The position numbers and the translations under genes were made by a program. From the NCBI GenBank assembly GCA_949066965.1, contig CARTDA010000010.1:37551-101550 (forward strand): a DNA stretch of 64,000 nt, in the 5' to 3' direction. This document shows positions 24,171-33,787 of this stretch, piece by piece. The notes beneath the pieces were generated by a model. The model did no database searches, was not told where the DNA came from, and worked only from the letters and a program-made list of their open reading frames with translations. Position 1 is the stretch's first letter; the number at the start of each line of letters is the position of its first letter. The stretch is from COE1 sp949066965. GTDB lineage: Bacteria; Bacillota; Clostridia; Lachnospirales; Lachnospiraceae.

Positions 24171-25691
24171 ATGATAAGAAACGAAGAACTTGAAACAGTA
24201 CTGGAAACGATTGACTTAAGAAATGATGCGCCAATTGAAGAGCCGATGCGCCAGTATTATTTTATAAAAAAAGCGCGGGAAATTGTAAATGCCGAGAGCG
24301 AGAAGCTTGGCAGGCGCCTGACCGCGGATGGGGAGACTTTTGGTTGTCAGATGAACGCAAAGGACAGCGAGAAACTGATAGGCATCCTTGAAAACATTGG
24401 TTTTGAGATGATCGATGACGAGTCGGCAGACCTTGTGTTTTACAATACCTGCACGGTTCGCGACAATGCCAACCAGCGTGTTTACGGCAGGCTTGGCCTG
24501 ATACATAGCATGAAAAAAAAGAATCCTCACAAAAAAGTAGCGCTCTGTGGCTGTATGATGCAAGAACCGTCTGCGATAGAAAAAATACAGAAAAGCTATT
24601 CGTTTGTGGATTTGATATTTGGAACACACAATATTTACAAATTTGCAGAGCTCATTGTGTCAATGTACAATTCTGACAAAATGATTATTGACATTTGGGA
24701 GGATACTGACAAAATAGTGGAAGATCTTCCTGCTGAACGCAAGTATTCCTTCAAGTCAGGGGTCAATATTATGTATGGATGCAATAATTATTGCAGTTAT
24801 TGTATTGTCCCATATGTGCGTGGGAGGGAGAGAAGCCGGAATCCGAAGGACATTATCCGGGAAATTGAAAAGCTTGTGTCAGAGGGGGTCGTGGAGGTCA
24901 TGCTCTTGGGTCAGAATGTCAATTCCTATGGAAAAAACCTGGATGAGCCAATGACGTTTGCCCAGCTGCTAAAGGAAGTGGAAAATATAGAAGGGCTTGA
25001 GAGAATCCGCTTTATGACCTCGCATCCGAAGGATTTATCCGATGATTTAATCCAGGTGATGAAAGATTCAAAAAAAATCTGCCGCCATCTGCATCTTCCC
25101 CTGCAGGCAGGCTCTACGAGAATCCTGGAAGCAATGAACCGCCGGTACACAAAGGAGCAGTATCTTGAACTTGCAGCTAAAATCAGGCGCGAAATACCAG
25201 ACATATCGCTCACGACGGATATTATTGTAGGCTTTCCGGGGGAGACGGCGGCTGATGTTGACGAGACGATTGATGTCGTGAGGAAGGTACAGTATGACAA
25301 CGCATTTACCTTTATCTATTCCAGGAGGACAGGCACGCCTGCTGCCACAATGCCAAATCCTGTAAGCGAGGAGGAAATCAAGGCAAATTTTGACCGGCTT
25401 TTGGAGGTGGTGCACGAAACGGCAAAAAGCCGTGTCGGACGACTGCTTGGCGAGACACACAGCGTACTTGTGGAGGAAAGCAGCGGTACCCAGCTGTCTG
25501 GAAGACTTTCCAACAATACGCTTGTGCATTTTGAGGGTGATGCCGTGTTGGTAGGAACAATAGTGGAAGTGAAGCTTACAGAAGCACATGGTTTCTATTA
25601 TATCGGTAAAATCAATATGCAGGAACACTGCCTGGAAGAATTACTGCAAAAATGCAGGCGCAGGGAACTGCCAGAAGAAAAAATGCTTTAA
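24171..25691 (+). CDS. miaB: tRNA-2-methylthio-N6-dimethylallyladenosine synthase
   Basis: This radical-SAM methylthiotransferase adds a methylthio group to i6A37 of tRNAs reading UNN codons. The 506-residue protein has a UPF0004 domain from about residue 57 (FGCQMNAKDSE, NTCTVRDNA, CGCMMQEP) and a radical-SAM cluster motif GCNNYCSYCIVPYVRGRERSR around residue 203. A C-terminal TRAM domain follows (about 440-495). An N-terminal extension of about 55 residues precedes the first domain, as in other clostridial MiaB. The prenylated substrate is made by MiaA, encoded at 35.9 kb beyond mutS-mutL. Confidence 0.96.
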   Translation: MIRNEELETVLETIDLRNDAPIEEPMRQYYFIKKAREIVNAESEKLGRRLTADGETFGCQMNAKDSEKLIGILENIGFEMIDDESADLVFYNTCTVRDNANQRVYGRLGLIHSMKKKNPHKKVALCGCMMQEPSAIEKIQKSYSFVDLIFGTHNIYKFAELIVSMYNSDKMIIDIWEDTDKIVEDLPAERKYSFKSGVNIMYGCNNYCSYCIVPYVRGRERSRNPKDIIREIEKLVSEGVVEVMLLGQNVNSYGKNLDEPMTFAQLLKEVENIEGLERIRFMTSHPKDLSDDLIQVMKDSKKICRHLHLPLQAGSTRILEAMNRRYTKEQYLELAAKIRREIPDISLTTDIIVGFPGETAADVDETIDVVRKVQYDNAFTFIYSRRTGTPAATMPNPVSEEEIKANFDRLLEVVHETAKSRVGRLLGETHSVLVEESSGTQLSGRLSNNTLVHFEGDAVLVGTIVEVKLTEAHGFYYIGKINMQEHCLEELLQKCRRRELPEEKML

Positions 25692-25720
25692 GGTTACAGT
25701 CAGAGGAGAGGAGAAATATT

Positions 25721-27370
25721 ATGGAAAAATTAAAACCAAAGTTGTTTTCGGTCATGAAAACATACACAAAGGAACAATTTGTAAAGGACGTTGTCGCAGG
25801 CATTATTGTTGCCATTATTGCGCTGCCATTGTCTATTGCGCTTGCGCTTGCATCGGGTGTAGGACCGGAACAGGGTATCTATACAGCGATTGTCGCAGGT
25901 TTCCTGATTTCGTTTTTTGGCGGAAGCCGTGTACAGATTGCGGGACCTACTGCGGCGTTTGCAACAATTGTCGCAGGAATCGTTGCACAGAAGGGCATGG
26001 ACGGACTGATTGTTGCAACAATCCTTGCGGGAATCATATTGGTGGTAATGGGCTTTTTAAGGCTGGGAAACCTTATCAAGTATATTCCTTTTACCATCAC
26101 GACCGGATTTACAGCCGGAATTGCGGTAACCATCGCAATTGGACAGATTAAGGACTTTCTCGGTCTTACCTATCCGGCAGGCACACCGACCATTGAGACG
26201 ATGGAGAAGGCAGAGGCAGTTATCAAAAATATTGCGACAGTCAACTGGCAGGCGCTTATTGTAGGACTGGTATGCCTTGCGATACTGATTCTGTGGCCGT
26301 ACATCAACAAGACAATTCCGGGTTCGTTAATTGCAGTTATTGCAGGCATTGCAATGGTAAAATTTCTGAATATGGATGTCAATACAATCGGTGATTTATA
26401 TGAAATCAGCAATAAGCTTCCGGGCTTTCATCTGCCGCATGTTACGTTAGGCGACATCGGGGGAATTCTTCCCGATGCGTTTACGATTGCAATTCTTGCA
26501 GCAATTGAGTCGCTATTGTCCTGTGTGGTTGCCGACAGTATGATAAACTCGAAGCACCGCTCCAACATGGAATTAATCGCACAGGGAATCGGTAATATTG
26601 GCTCGGCATTATTTGGCGGCATTCCGGCGACTGGTGCGATTGCAAGAACTGCCGCCAATATCAAAAATGGCGGACGTACCCCGGTTGCAGGCATGGTTCA
26701 TGCAGTCACACTTGTATTAATTCTTGTAGTGCTAATGCCCTATGCGGCACTGATTCCGATGCCCTGTATCGCGGCAATTCTGTTTATGGTTGCTTACAAT
26801 ATGTGCGGGTGGAGGACGTTTGTCAACCTGTGCAAGTCCTCGCCGAAAAGCGATATCATCGTGCTTGTCACCACATTTATACTGACAGTCGTATTTGATC
26901 TGGTTGTGGCAATTGAGGTTGGCATTCTGCTTGCCGCAATCCTCTTTATGAAACGCATGAGCGATGTAACGGAGGTTGAGGGATGGAAATACGTTGACGA
27001 GGAGGATGACCCGGACAGCATCATGCTCCGGGAAGTCCCGGCGCATACACGAGTGTATGAGATTTCAGGACCGATGTTCTTTGCGGCTGCGGACAAAATC
27101 CTGAACATTTCGGTAAAGGATGATACGCAGTTTTTGATTCTCCGCATGCGGAGTGTGAGCGCAATCGACGCGACCGCAATGCATTCGCTGGAGCAGCTTT
27201 ATGAAAAATATGCGAAAAGGAATGTCCAGATTATCCTGTCGCACGTAAATGAACAGCCAAAGGCGGTTATGGACAAGGCAGGATTCACGAAAGCAGTTGG
27301 CGCGGAGAATTTCTGCGCGCACATTGACGAGGCGCTTGAGCGGGCAAAAAAGCTTGCTGCCAGAAAATAA
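25721..27370 (+). CDS. SulP-family anion transporter with STAS domain
   Basis: This 549-residue membrane protein has about 10-14 transmembrane segments. The SulP signature region lies near residues 25-80 (DVVAGIIVAIIALPLSIALA, GFLISFFGGSRVQIAGPTAA). A cytoplasmic STAS domain occupies about residues 440-545. SulP proteins carry sulfate, bicarbonate or other anions; the substrate cannot be read from sequence. The frame is open from 25652 inside miaB, but AGGAGAGGAG precedes the ATG at 25721. The response-regulator gene begins 3 nt after its stop, so they are likely co-transcribed. Confidence 0.92.
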   Translation: MEKLKPKLFSVMKTYTKEQFVKDVVAGIIVAIIALPLSIALALASGVGPEQGIYTAIVAGFLISFFGGSRVQIAGPTAAFATIVAGIVAQKGMDGLIVATILAGIILVVMGFLRLGNLIKYIPFTITTGFTAGIAVTIAIGQIKDFLGLTYPAGTPTIETMEKAEAVIKNIATVNWQALIVGLVCLAILILWPYINKTIPGSLIAVIAGIAMVKFLNMDVNTIGDLYEISNKLPGFHLPHVTLGDIGGILPDAFTIAILAAIESLLSCVVADSMINSKHRSNMELIAQGIGNIGSALFGGIPATGAIARTAANIKNGGRTPVAGMVHAVTLVLILVVLMPYAALIPMPCIAAILFMVAYNMCGWRTFVNLCKSSPKSDIIVLVTTFILTVVFDLVVAIEVGILLAAILFMKRMSDVTEVEGWKYVDEEDDPDSIMLREVPAHTRVYEISGPMFFAAADKILNISVKDDTQFLILRMRSVSAIDATAMHSLEQLYEKYAKRNVQIILSHVNEQPKAVMDKAGFTKAVGAENFCAHIDEALERAKKLAARK

Positions 27371-27373
27371 AAG

Positions 27374-28051
27374 ATGAATATGAAAAACATATTTGTGGTG
27401 GATGATGATATCAATATCGGAAACATGCTGGAGGAACTGCTCACAAAAGAGGGGTATCGCGTCACGCGCGCTTACTCCGGCACGGAGGCGGCGCTTATCC
27501 TGTCCTCGCAAAGACCAGACCTCGTACTGCTTGATTTGATGCTTCCGGGACTGGACGGCAGGGAACTTCTTCCGGCATTAAGCGGCATTCCGGTGATAGT
27601 CGTCAGCGCCAGGGCAGGCGTGGCGGATAAGGTGGAGCTGCTGCTTGGCGGTGCGGCGGATTATGTGACAAAGCCCTTTGACACACAGGAGCTGCTTGCG
27701 CGCATTGCCGTACATCTCCGGAATGCGTCCCTGGCCGGCGCCAGTACGACACTGGAATACGAGGACATTATGCTGGATACAGGAACACACGTCGTCACGG
27801 TGTGCAATCAGTCAGTGCGTCTGACCAAGACGGAATATGCCATCCTGAAACTGCTGATGCAGAATCCTGCACAGGTTATCACAAAAACGCTGCTGCTGGA
27901 AAAAATCAGTGAAGACACACCGGATTGTATGGAAAGCTCCCTGCGGGTGCATATCAGCAATCTGCGGAAAAAACTGCGTGATATCAGCGAAAAAGACTAT
28001 ATCGAATCCGTATGGGGGATTGGATTTAAAATGAACGAATCAAAACCTTAA
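27374..28051 (+). CDS. OmpR/PhoB-type response regulator
   Basis: The 225-residue protein has a receiver domain (about 1-118) and a winged-helix DNA-binding domain (about 127-222). Phospho-acceptor Asp is in LVLLDLMLPGLDG, acidic pocket DDD at residues 7-9, and the conserved Lys in TKPFDTQELLARI. The effector domain contains RLTKTEYAILKLLM and SLRVHISNLRKKL. The partner kinase is encoded at 29925, with an ABC transporter between them. Four TTAAC repeats at its own stop codon form a likely binding site upstream of the transporter genes. Confidence 0.94.
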   Translation: MNMKNIFVVDDDINIGNMLEELLTKEGYRVTRAYSGTEAALILSSQRPDLVLLDLMLPGLDGRELLPALSGIPVIVVSARAGVADKVELLLGGAADYVTKPFDTQELLARIAVHLRNASLAGASTTLEYEDIMLDTGTHVVTVCNQSVRLTKTEYAILKLLMQNPAQVITKTLLLEKISEDTPDCMESSLRVHISNLRKKLRDISEKDYIESVWGIGFKMNESKP

Positions 28052-28103
28052 CCATTTCTTAACACTTTCCTTAACAGCTTTCTTAACAATCATCAGATAA
28101 AAT
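28048..28103 (+). promoter_or_regulatory. Tandem TTAAC-repeat operator and promoter before the ABC genes
   Basis: TTAAC occurs at 28048, 28059, 28071 and 28083, spaced 11-12 bp, i.e. one helix turn. The first copy overlaps the TAA stop of the regulator. A -10-like TAAAAT lies at 28098-28103 with no good -35, as expected for activation by a tandem-binding OmpR/PhoB-family regulator. The pattern resembles the Bacillus PhoP box. Confidence 0.65.
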
Positions 28104-28146
28104 GTGAAAGTAAGCTTATGAGAATAAAGAAATGGAGGTTTTACTG

Positions 28147-29061
28147 ATGGAATATGTTCTGACTACAAGTGCCCTGAGTAAGCACTATAAACATTTCAAG
28201 GCGCTGAACGGACTGACAATGCACGTCCCTAAGGGGGCAATCTATGGTTTTGTCGGGAAAAACGGCGCCGGAAAAACGACATTAATCCGGCTGGTGTGCG
28301 GGCTGCAAAAACCTACATCAGGCGGATTTATGTTATATGGGGTAAACCATACGGAAAACAAAATCCATGATGTCCGGCGCAGAATCGGCGCGGTTGTGGA
28401 AACACCGTCAATTTATCTCAATATGACGGCGGAGGAAAATTTAAGGGAACAGTATTATGTCCTCGGGCTTCCGTCCATGGATGGCATTCCGGAACTTCTG
28501 GAGCTGGTGGGCATAAGCGGTACCGGAAAGAAGAAAGCAAAAAACTTTTCGCTTGGCATGCGCCAGCGGCTTGGAATCGCGGTTGCGCTTTGCGGCGACC
28601 CTGATTTTCTGGTTTTGGATGAACCTGTAAACGGGCTTGACCCGCAGGGAATTGTCGAGATGCGCGAGCTGATTCTCAGGCTGAACAAGGAGCGGGGAAT
28701 TACCGTGCTCATTTCCAGCCATATTCTGGATGAACTTTCACGCCTTGCGACGCACTATGGTTTTATCAATAACGGAAGGCTTGTAAAGGAAATCAGTGCG
28801 GAGGAACTGGAAAAGGCATGCCGAAAATGTCTGTGCATGGAGGTCACGGATGTAAAGGCTTTGTCACAGGTGGCTGAACGCATGAAGCTGGAATATCAGG
28901 TTTTATCAGGTGCTGTGGCTGAGATTTACGGAAAGGTCAGAATTACGGAGCTTGTGACGATGCTTGCAAAAGAGGGCTGTGAAGTGCTTTCTGTCCATGA
29001 GCGGAATGAAAGCCTGGAGAGCTATTATATCAGCCTGATTGGGGGTGCTGGCCATGAGTAG
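28147..29061 (+). CDS. ABC transporter ATP-binding protein, BcrA/lantibiotic-immunity type
   Basis: The 304-residue ATPase subunit has Walker A GKNGAGKTT (about residues 37-45). The signature is the NFSLGMRQRLGIA variant, and Walker B is FLVLDEPVNGLDPQG. The C-terminal 90 residues are typical of BcrA-like exporters. The ATG at 28132 belongs to the ribosome binding site (ATGGAGGT), so I use the ATG at 28147, 7 nt after GGAGG. With the permease and the two-component system it resembles bacitracin or lantibiotic resistance modules. Substrate is inferred, not seen. Confidence 0.9.
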   Translation: MEYVLTTSALSKHYKHFKALNGLTMHVPKGAIYGFVGKNGAGKTTLIRLVCGLQKPTSGGFMLYGVNHTENKIHDVRRRIGAVVETPSIYLNMTAEENLREQYYVLGLPSMDGIPELLELVGISGTGKKKAKNFSLGMRQRLGIAVALCGDPDFLVLDEPVNGLDPQGIVEMRELILRLNKERGITVLISSHILDELSRLATHYGFINNGRLVKEISAEELEKACRKCLCMEVTDVKALSQVAERMKLEYQVLSGAVAEIYGKVRITELVTMLAKEGCEVLSVHERNESLESYYISLIGGAGHE

Positions 29062-29893
29062 GTTAATATATGCGGATTTCATGCGGCTGAAAAAGGATAA
29101 GTGCTTCTGGACGGGGGTAATCGTCATGGTATTTATGGGCATGTCTTTACCGTTCAATACTTTTCGTCAGATGCAGAAGTATCCAGACTATACGGTACCC
29201 CTTGAATCGTCTTTTACAAATTATATAATGCTGGTTCTGTTTATTTCTTCAGCTTTTTGCAGCCTGTATATCGGAACGGAATATAGTGACGGGACAATAC
29301 GGAACAAACTGATGGTAGGGCATAAGCGGGCACATATTTATCTGTCCAACCTTATTGTGTGCGTTGCCACGGAATATGTGATGTGTTTTGCCTTTATCGT
29401 AGTTAATCTCTGTGTTGGTATTCCGCTGTTAGGCTTCTTTTCGGGCGGAGCGGCAAGGATGCTGGCTTATTCAGGCTGTGCCGCGGTAATGCTGATTGCA
29501 GTCACGGCAATCTATACCATGATTGCAATGCTGAATCAGAATAAGGCGGTTACATCCGTAATCTGTATTTTCGGCATCTTTATCATGTTTTTTAACGGCG
29601 CTTATATGAGTTCAAGAATAGACGAACCGGAAATATATGAGGCACATAGTTATGTTGACTATTCGACGAACGAACTGATAGAAGTAGAGGCGGCTCCAAA
29701 TCCGAATTATATTTCAGGAACGAAGCGCGTCGTTTATGAATTTTTAAATGACTTTCTTCCGGGAAATCAGGCTTTTATGCTATGGGAGGGGATTGCAGTC
29801 CATTTGGGGAGGATGACGCTGTACTCCGTCATGATAGCAGTCATAGTAACCGGAGCAGGAATCTTCATCTTCCGGAATGAAGATATAAAGTAA
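29054..29893 (+). CDS. ABC-2 type permease of the peptide-export module
   Basis: The protein of about 279 residues has six predicted transmembrane segments and an extracellular loop between segments 5 and 6 (about residues 185-240). The N-terminal LIYADFMRLKKDKCFW and the GTEYSDGTIRNKLMVGHKR block are typical of BcrB/LanE-like permeases. It overlaps the ATPase gene by 8 bp (ATGAGTAG); GGGGG precedes the ATG. The frame extends to a TTG at 29039, which is less likely as a start. Confidence 0.85.
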   Translation: MSRLIYADFMRLKKDKCFWTGVIVMVFMGMSLPFNTFRQMQKYPDYTVPLESSFTNYIMLVLFISSAFCSLYIGTEYSDGTIRNKLMVGHKRAHIYLSNLIVCVATEYVMCFAFIVVNLCVGIPLLGFFSGGAARMLAYSGCAAVMLIAVTAIYTMIAMLNQNKAVTSVICIFGIFIMFFNGAYMSSRIDEPEIYEAHSYVDYSTNELIEVEAAPNPNYISGTKRVVYEFLNDFLPGNQAFMLWEGIAVHLGRMTLYSVMIAVIVTGAGIFIFRNEDIK

Positions 29894-29924
29894 CTGTAAT
29901 TATTGGGGAGCAGGGAGAATTTGT

Positions 29925-30827
29925 ATGGAAAACTGGCTGTGGGCGTTGATAGTATTTCTTATTTTAGTCATATTGCTGCTATGGATGAAAATCGTTCTGA
30001 TGCAAAAATCCGCACAGGAGATTTCAGATGCATTCGCCGACCGCCTTACAGCAGAGACAAATGTATTAATAGACATTTCCAGCCGCGACCGCCATATGCG
30101 CAGACTGGCAGCAGACATCAACACCCAGCTTCGCCTGCTTCGCAGGGAACGGCTGCGTCATGAACAGGGGAACAGGGAAATTATGGATGCCGTCACCAAT
30201 ATTTCCCACGATTTGCGTACGCCGCTCACGGCAGTATGCGGTTATCTTGACCTGCTTGGGCATACAGAGCAGACACCGGACGCCATGCGTTATCTTGATA
30301 TCATAGCAGAACGCATTCATGCATTAAGGCAGCTGACAGAGGAATTTTTTGCTTACTCGTCAGCTGTTTCCACTGTCAGCGCGGCTTCCTGTGAAGAAGT
30401 TGTGCTGAACAGTGCATTGGAGGAAAGTATCTCTGCCTATTATGCCGCCCTGAAAAAGCAGCACATTACCCCCGAAATCACCATTCCGGAAGAAAAAGTC
30501 ATCCGCAGGCTGGACAAGACTGCGCTGTCACGCATTTTGGCAAACATAATCAGCAATGCGCTTAAATACAGTGACGGCGATTTGAGCATTACTCTGTCAA
30601 AACAGGGGGAGATAGTCTTTGCCAACCATACGGACGCATTGGACAAGCTAAAGGTAATGCAGCTGTTTAATCGCTATTATACCGTGGAAAATGGTGAAAA
30701 ATCAACAGGAATCGGGCTTTCCATCGCAAAGGAGCTTACAGAACAGATGAATGGAACCATTACAGCGCAGTATGAAAATGGAGTGTTGCATATTTGCGTC
30801 TGTTTTAAATATCATAATTTTTTGTGA
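29925..30827 (+). CDS. Sensor histidine kinase
   Basis: The 300-residue kinase has one N-terminal transmembrane helix (about residues 3-23, WLWALIVFLILVILLLWMKI) and almost no extracellular part. A coiled linker follows, then the phospho-acceptor H-box ISHDLRTPLTAVCGYLDLL near residue 94. The N-box is NIISNALKY, and the G-box STGIGLSIAKEL. Kinases this compact generally sense through their transporter rather than through an own sensor domain, which fits the adjacent ABC genes. It presumably phosphorylates the regulator encoded at 27374. Confidence 0.92.
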   Translation: MENWLWALIVFLILVILLLWMKIVLMQKSAQEISDAFADRLTAETNVLIDISSRDRHMRRLAADINTQLRLLRRERLRHEQGNREIMDAVTNISHDLRTPLTAVCGYLDLLGHTEQTPDAMRYLDIIAERIHALRQLTEEFFAYSSAVSTVSAASCEEVVLNSALEESISAYYAALKKQHITPEITIPEEKVIRRLDKTALSRILANIISNALKYSDGDLSITLSKQGEIVFANHTDALDKLKVMQLFNRYYTVENGEKSTGIGLSIAKELTEQMNGTITAQYENGVLHICVCFKYHNFL

Positions 30828-30838
30828 GGAGGTTGGAT

Positions 30839-30934
30839 ATGAAGGAAGCCGGAATCGGCGCCGTAATTTGTTTTGCCCCTGATGTAATCCCGATTGACAG
30901 AATGAATTATTATGTACCAGCCTGGATAATCTAA
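30839..30934 (+). CDS. Possible 31-residue protein after the kinase
   Basis: MKEAGIGAVICFAPDVIPID... starts 11 nt after the kinase stop and is preceded by GAGGAGGTTGGAT, one of the strongest ribosome binding sites of this operon. It is mildly hydrophobic and ends PAWII. No family is recognised. It may be a small operon-encoded peptide or the residue of a truncated gene. Confidence 0.4.
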   Translation: MKEAGIGAVICFAPDVIPIDRMNYYVPAWII

Positions 30935-30945
30935 TATTTTTTCCT

Positions 30946-31019
30946 TTGATTTTTAATCCAATTGTGTTAAAATATTGAATGGCAAAACGGACAGACAATA
31001 CAGTTTTTGTCCGTTTTTT
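30946..31019 (+). promoter_or_regulatory. Promoter-like element followed at once by a terminator hairpin
   Basis: TTGATT (30946-30951) and TAAAAT (30968-30973), 16-bp spacer. A hairpin AAAACGGACA...TGTCCGTTTT (30984-31015) with six Ts starts about 5 nt after the predicted transcription start. The hairpin probably ends the kinase operon. mutS begins 65 nt later. Confidence 0.5.
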
Positions 31020-31083
31020 CCGTATGCAATGCACACTTTTTGAAAAATATATGATAATTTGCAAAGGATAATGGAGGATTTAT

Positions 31084-33729
31084 ATGGCTGGAATGACACC
31101 GATGATGCAGCAGTATGTGGAGACGAAAAAGCAATACAAAGAATGCATCCTTTTCTACAGACTCGGTGATTTTTATGAAATGTTTTTTGATGATGCAAAG
31201 CTTGTGTCGAAAGAGCTGGAACTGACACTTACCGGAAAGGACTGCGGGATGGAGGAGCGGGCGCCCATGTGCGGCGTACCTTACCATGCAGTGGACGGAT
31301 ACCTGAACAAGCTGGTATCAAAAGGCTACAAGGTCGCAATCTGTGAGCAGGTAGAAGACCCAAAGCTTGCAAAAGGCCTGGTGAGACGCGAGGTAATCCG
31401 CATTGTCACGCCCGGAACAAACTTAAACGCGCAGGCGCTTGAGGAGTCAAGAAACAATTATATCATGTGTATTTCACATTTCCCGAACAACATCGGAATC
31501 GCCATAGCCGATGTGACAACGGGCGACTTTTACATGACAGAGGTCGACGGATTGTCAAAGCTTATGGATGAGCTTTACAAGTACATGCCGACAGAAATTA
31601 TCTGTAATGATGCGCTGATGATGAGCGGTATTGATGTGGAGGATTTAAAAAACCGCCTGAAAATAGCGGTCTACCCGCTTGAGCCATGGTATTTTGACGA
31701 GGATGGCTGCCGGAAATGCCTGATGGAACACTTTCGGGTGAATACGCTTGCCGGACTCGGTCTTGAGGATTTTCCGTCCGGGCTGACCGCCTCCGGTGTT
31801 TTGATGCAGTACCTTTTGGAGACACAGAAAACACAGCTTACGCATATCACACATATCACGCCTTATCTTGCAAGCCGTTATATGCTCCTTGACAGTTCCA
31901 CGAGACGCAATCTCGAGCTTACGGAGACATTGCGGGAAAAGCAGAAACGCGGCTCCCTTTTGTGGGTGCTCGACAAGACAAAGACGGCAATGGGGGCAAG
32001 GCAGCTCCGGACGGATATTGAACAGCCGCTCATTAATATGGAGGACATCAATGACAGGCTGGACACCATTGAACAGCTTGGCAAAAATACAGTGTCAAGG
32101 GATGAAATCAGGGAATACCTGAACCCAATATATGATATGGAACGTCTGCTTGGCAGGGTAAGCTACAAGTCAGCAAATCCAAGGGACCTGATATCGTTTG
32201 CGAACTCCATGGAAATGCTTCCGCATATCAAGACGGTTCTCAAGGACTTTGACGCAAAGCTTTTACAGGAAATTGACAGACAGATTGACGGGCTTGAGGA
32301 TTTGTTTCAGCTTATCAAGGATTCAATTTGCGAGGAACCCCCTGTCACAATACGGGAGGGCGGCATTATTAAGGAAGGGTTTGACGAGGACATCGACCGC
32401 CTGAGAAAGGCAAAGACAGAAGGAAAGAACTGGCTTGCGCAGCTTGAGGAGACGGACAGGGAAAGAACCGGTATCAAGGGGCTTAAGATTAAATATAATA
32501 AGGTGTTTGGCTATTATTTTGAGGTCACAAATTCTTTCCGGCATCTTGTCCCGGAAGATTATGTTCGCAAGCAGACCCTGGTCAACGCGGAGCGCTACAC
32601 GACACCCAGACTGAAAGAACTTGAGGATACCATATTAAACGCTGAGGACAAGCTGAATGTCCTGGAATACGATATGTTCTGCAAAATCCGGGACGATATC
32701 GCGGCGCAGCTTGAGCGCATCCAAAAGACGGCAAAGGCAGTGGCACGGCTGGACGTCTTTTCCGCGCTTTCCGTTGTTGCCGAACAGAACCATTATGTCA
32801 GGCCGGAGCTGAATGACAAGGGAATCATTGACATCAAGGAAGGCAGGCACCCCGTAGTGGAGAAAATGATTGACCACGACATGTTTGTGTCAAATGATAC
32901 CTTTCTTGATAACGCCAATCACTGTATCGCAGTGATTACCGGTCCCAATATGGCAGGAAAATCCACCTATATGCGCCAGTCGGCGCTGATTGTGCTGATG
33001 GCGCAGCTTGGAAGCTTTGTGCCTGCAAAGAGCGCCAACATCGGCATTGTGGACAGGATTTTTACAAGGGTCGGCGCTTCCGATGACCTTGCGAGCGGCC
33101 AGAGTACATTTATGGTGGAGATGAATGAGGTCGCAAATATTTTGCGCAATGCCACACCGAAAAGCCTGCTGGTACTGGATGAAATCGGGCGCGGGACATC
33201 CACGTTTGATGGGCTGAGCATTGCATGGGCAGTAATAGAACATATCAGCAACAAAAAGATACTTGGCGCCAAGACGCTGTTTGCCACGCATTATCATGAG
33301 CTGACCGAGCTTGAGGGAAAGATGAACAATGTCAATAATTACTGTATAGCGGTAAAGGAAAAAGGGGATGACATTATTTTCCTGAGAAAGATTATCAAGG
33401 GCGGTGCGGACAGGAGTTATGGAATACAGGTGGCAAAGCTTGCCGGCGTGCCAGACATGGTTATTGACCGTGCGAAGGAGATTGCGGAACAGCTAAGCGA
33501 CAATGACATTACGGAAAAAGTACAGAGCATTCCGGTCGATACCAAAAGCGACAAAAAGAAACCGAAGCATTATGACGATGTGGACCTGGGGCAGATGACA
33601 TTGTTTGATACCGTCAAGGATGAGGACATTGTAAACGAACTCAAGGAAATTGACATCTCGAACCTTACGCCGCTTGACGCACTGAATACACTGTACCGGC
33701 TGCAGAATAAACTAAAAAACCGTTGGTAA
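31084..33729 (+). CDS. mutS: DNA mismatch repair protein MutS
   Basis: MutS recognises base mismatches and small loops and recruits MutL. The 881-residue protein is full length. The N-terminal mismatch-binding motif reads FYRLGDFYEMFFDDA (about residues 24-38, with the Phe-x-Glu wedge). Walker A is GPNMAGKST (residues 620-628), and Walker B plus signature follow at SLLVLDEIGRGTSTFDG. A C-terminal tail with QMTLFD is typical of MutS1. AATGGAGG precedes the ATG. It is followed by mutL in the same operon. Confidence 0.97.
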   Translation: MAGMTPMMQQYVETKKQYKECILFYRLGDFYEMFFDDAKLVSKELELTLTGKDCGMEERAPMCGVPYHAVDGYLNKLVSKGYKVAICEQVEDPKLAKGLVRREVIRIVTPGTNLNAQALEESRNNYIMCISHFPNNIGIAIADVTTGDFYMTEVDGLSKLMDELYKYMPTEIICNDALMMSGIDVEDLKNRLKIAVYPLEPWYFDEDGCRKCLMEHFRVNTLAGLGLEDFPSGLTASGVLMQYLLETQKTQLTHITHITPYLASRYMLLDSSTRRNLELTETLREKQKRGSLLWVLDKTKTAMGARQLRTDIEQPLINMEDINDRLDTIEQLGKNTVSRDEIREYLNPIYDMERLLGRVSYKSANPRDLISFANSMEMLPHIKTVLKDFDAKLLQEIDRQIDGLEDLFQLIKDSICEEPPVTIREGGIIKEGFDEDIDRLRKAKTEGKNWLAQLEETDRERTGIKGLKIKYNKVFGYYFEVTNSFRHLVPEDYVRKQTLVNAERYTTPRLKELEDTILNAEDKLNVLEYDMFCKIRDDIAAQLERIQKTAKAVARLDVFSALSVVAEQNHYVRPELNDKGIIDIKEGRHPVVEKMIDHDMFVSNDTFLDNANHCIAVITGPNMAGKSTYMRQSALIVLMAQLGSFVPAKSANIGIVDRIFTRVGASDDLASGQSTFMVEMNEVANILRNATPKSLLVLDEIGRGTSTFDGLSIAWAVIEHISNKKILGAKTLFATHYHELTELEGKMNNVNNYCIAVKEKGDDIIFLRKIIKGGADRSYGIQVAKLAGVPDMVIDRAKEIAEQLSDNDITEKVQSIPVDTKSDKKKPKHYDDVDLGQMTLFDTVKDEDIVNELKEIDISNLTPLDALNTLYRLQNKLKNRW

Positions 33730-33787
33730 AGCGAAAAGAACTGCTAAGTCTGCAAAAACGCAGACTAGGATGAAAGGAAATAATAAT

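Noticed and set aside
25588..26151. 187-codon cysteine-rich frame at the miaB-SulP junction
   Set aside because: It is a +1 shadow of the SulP gene; the Cys richness comes from reading Val/Ala codons out of frame.
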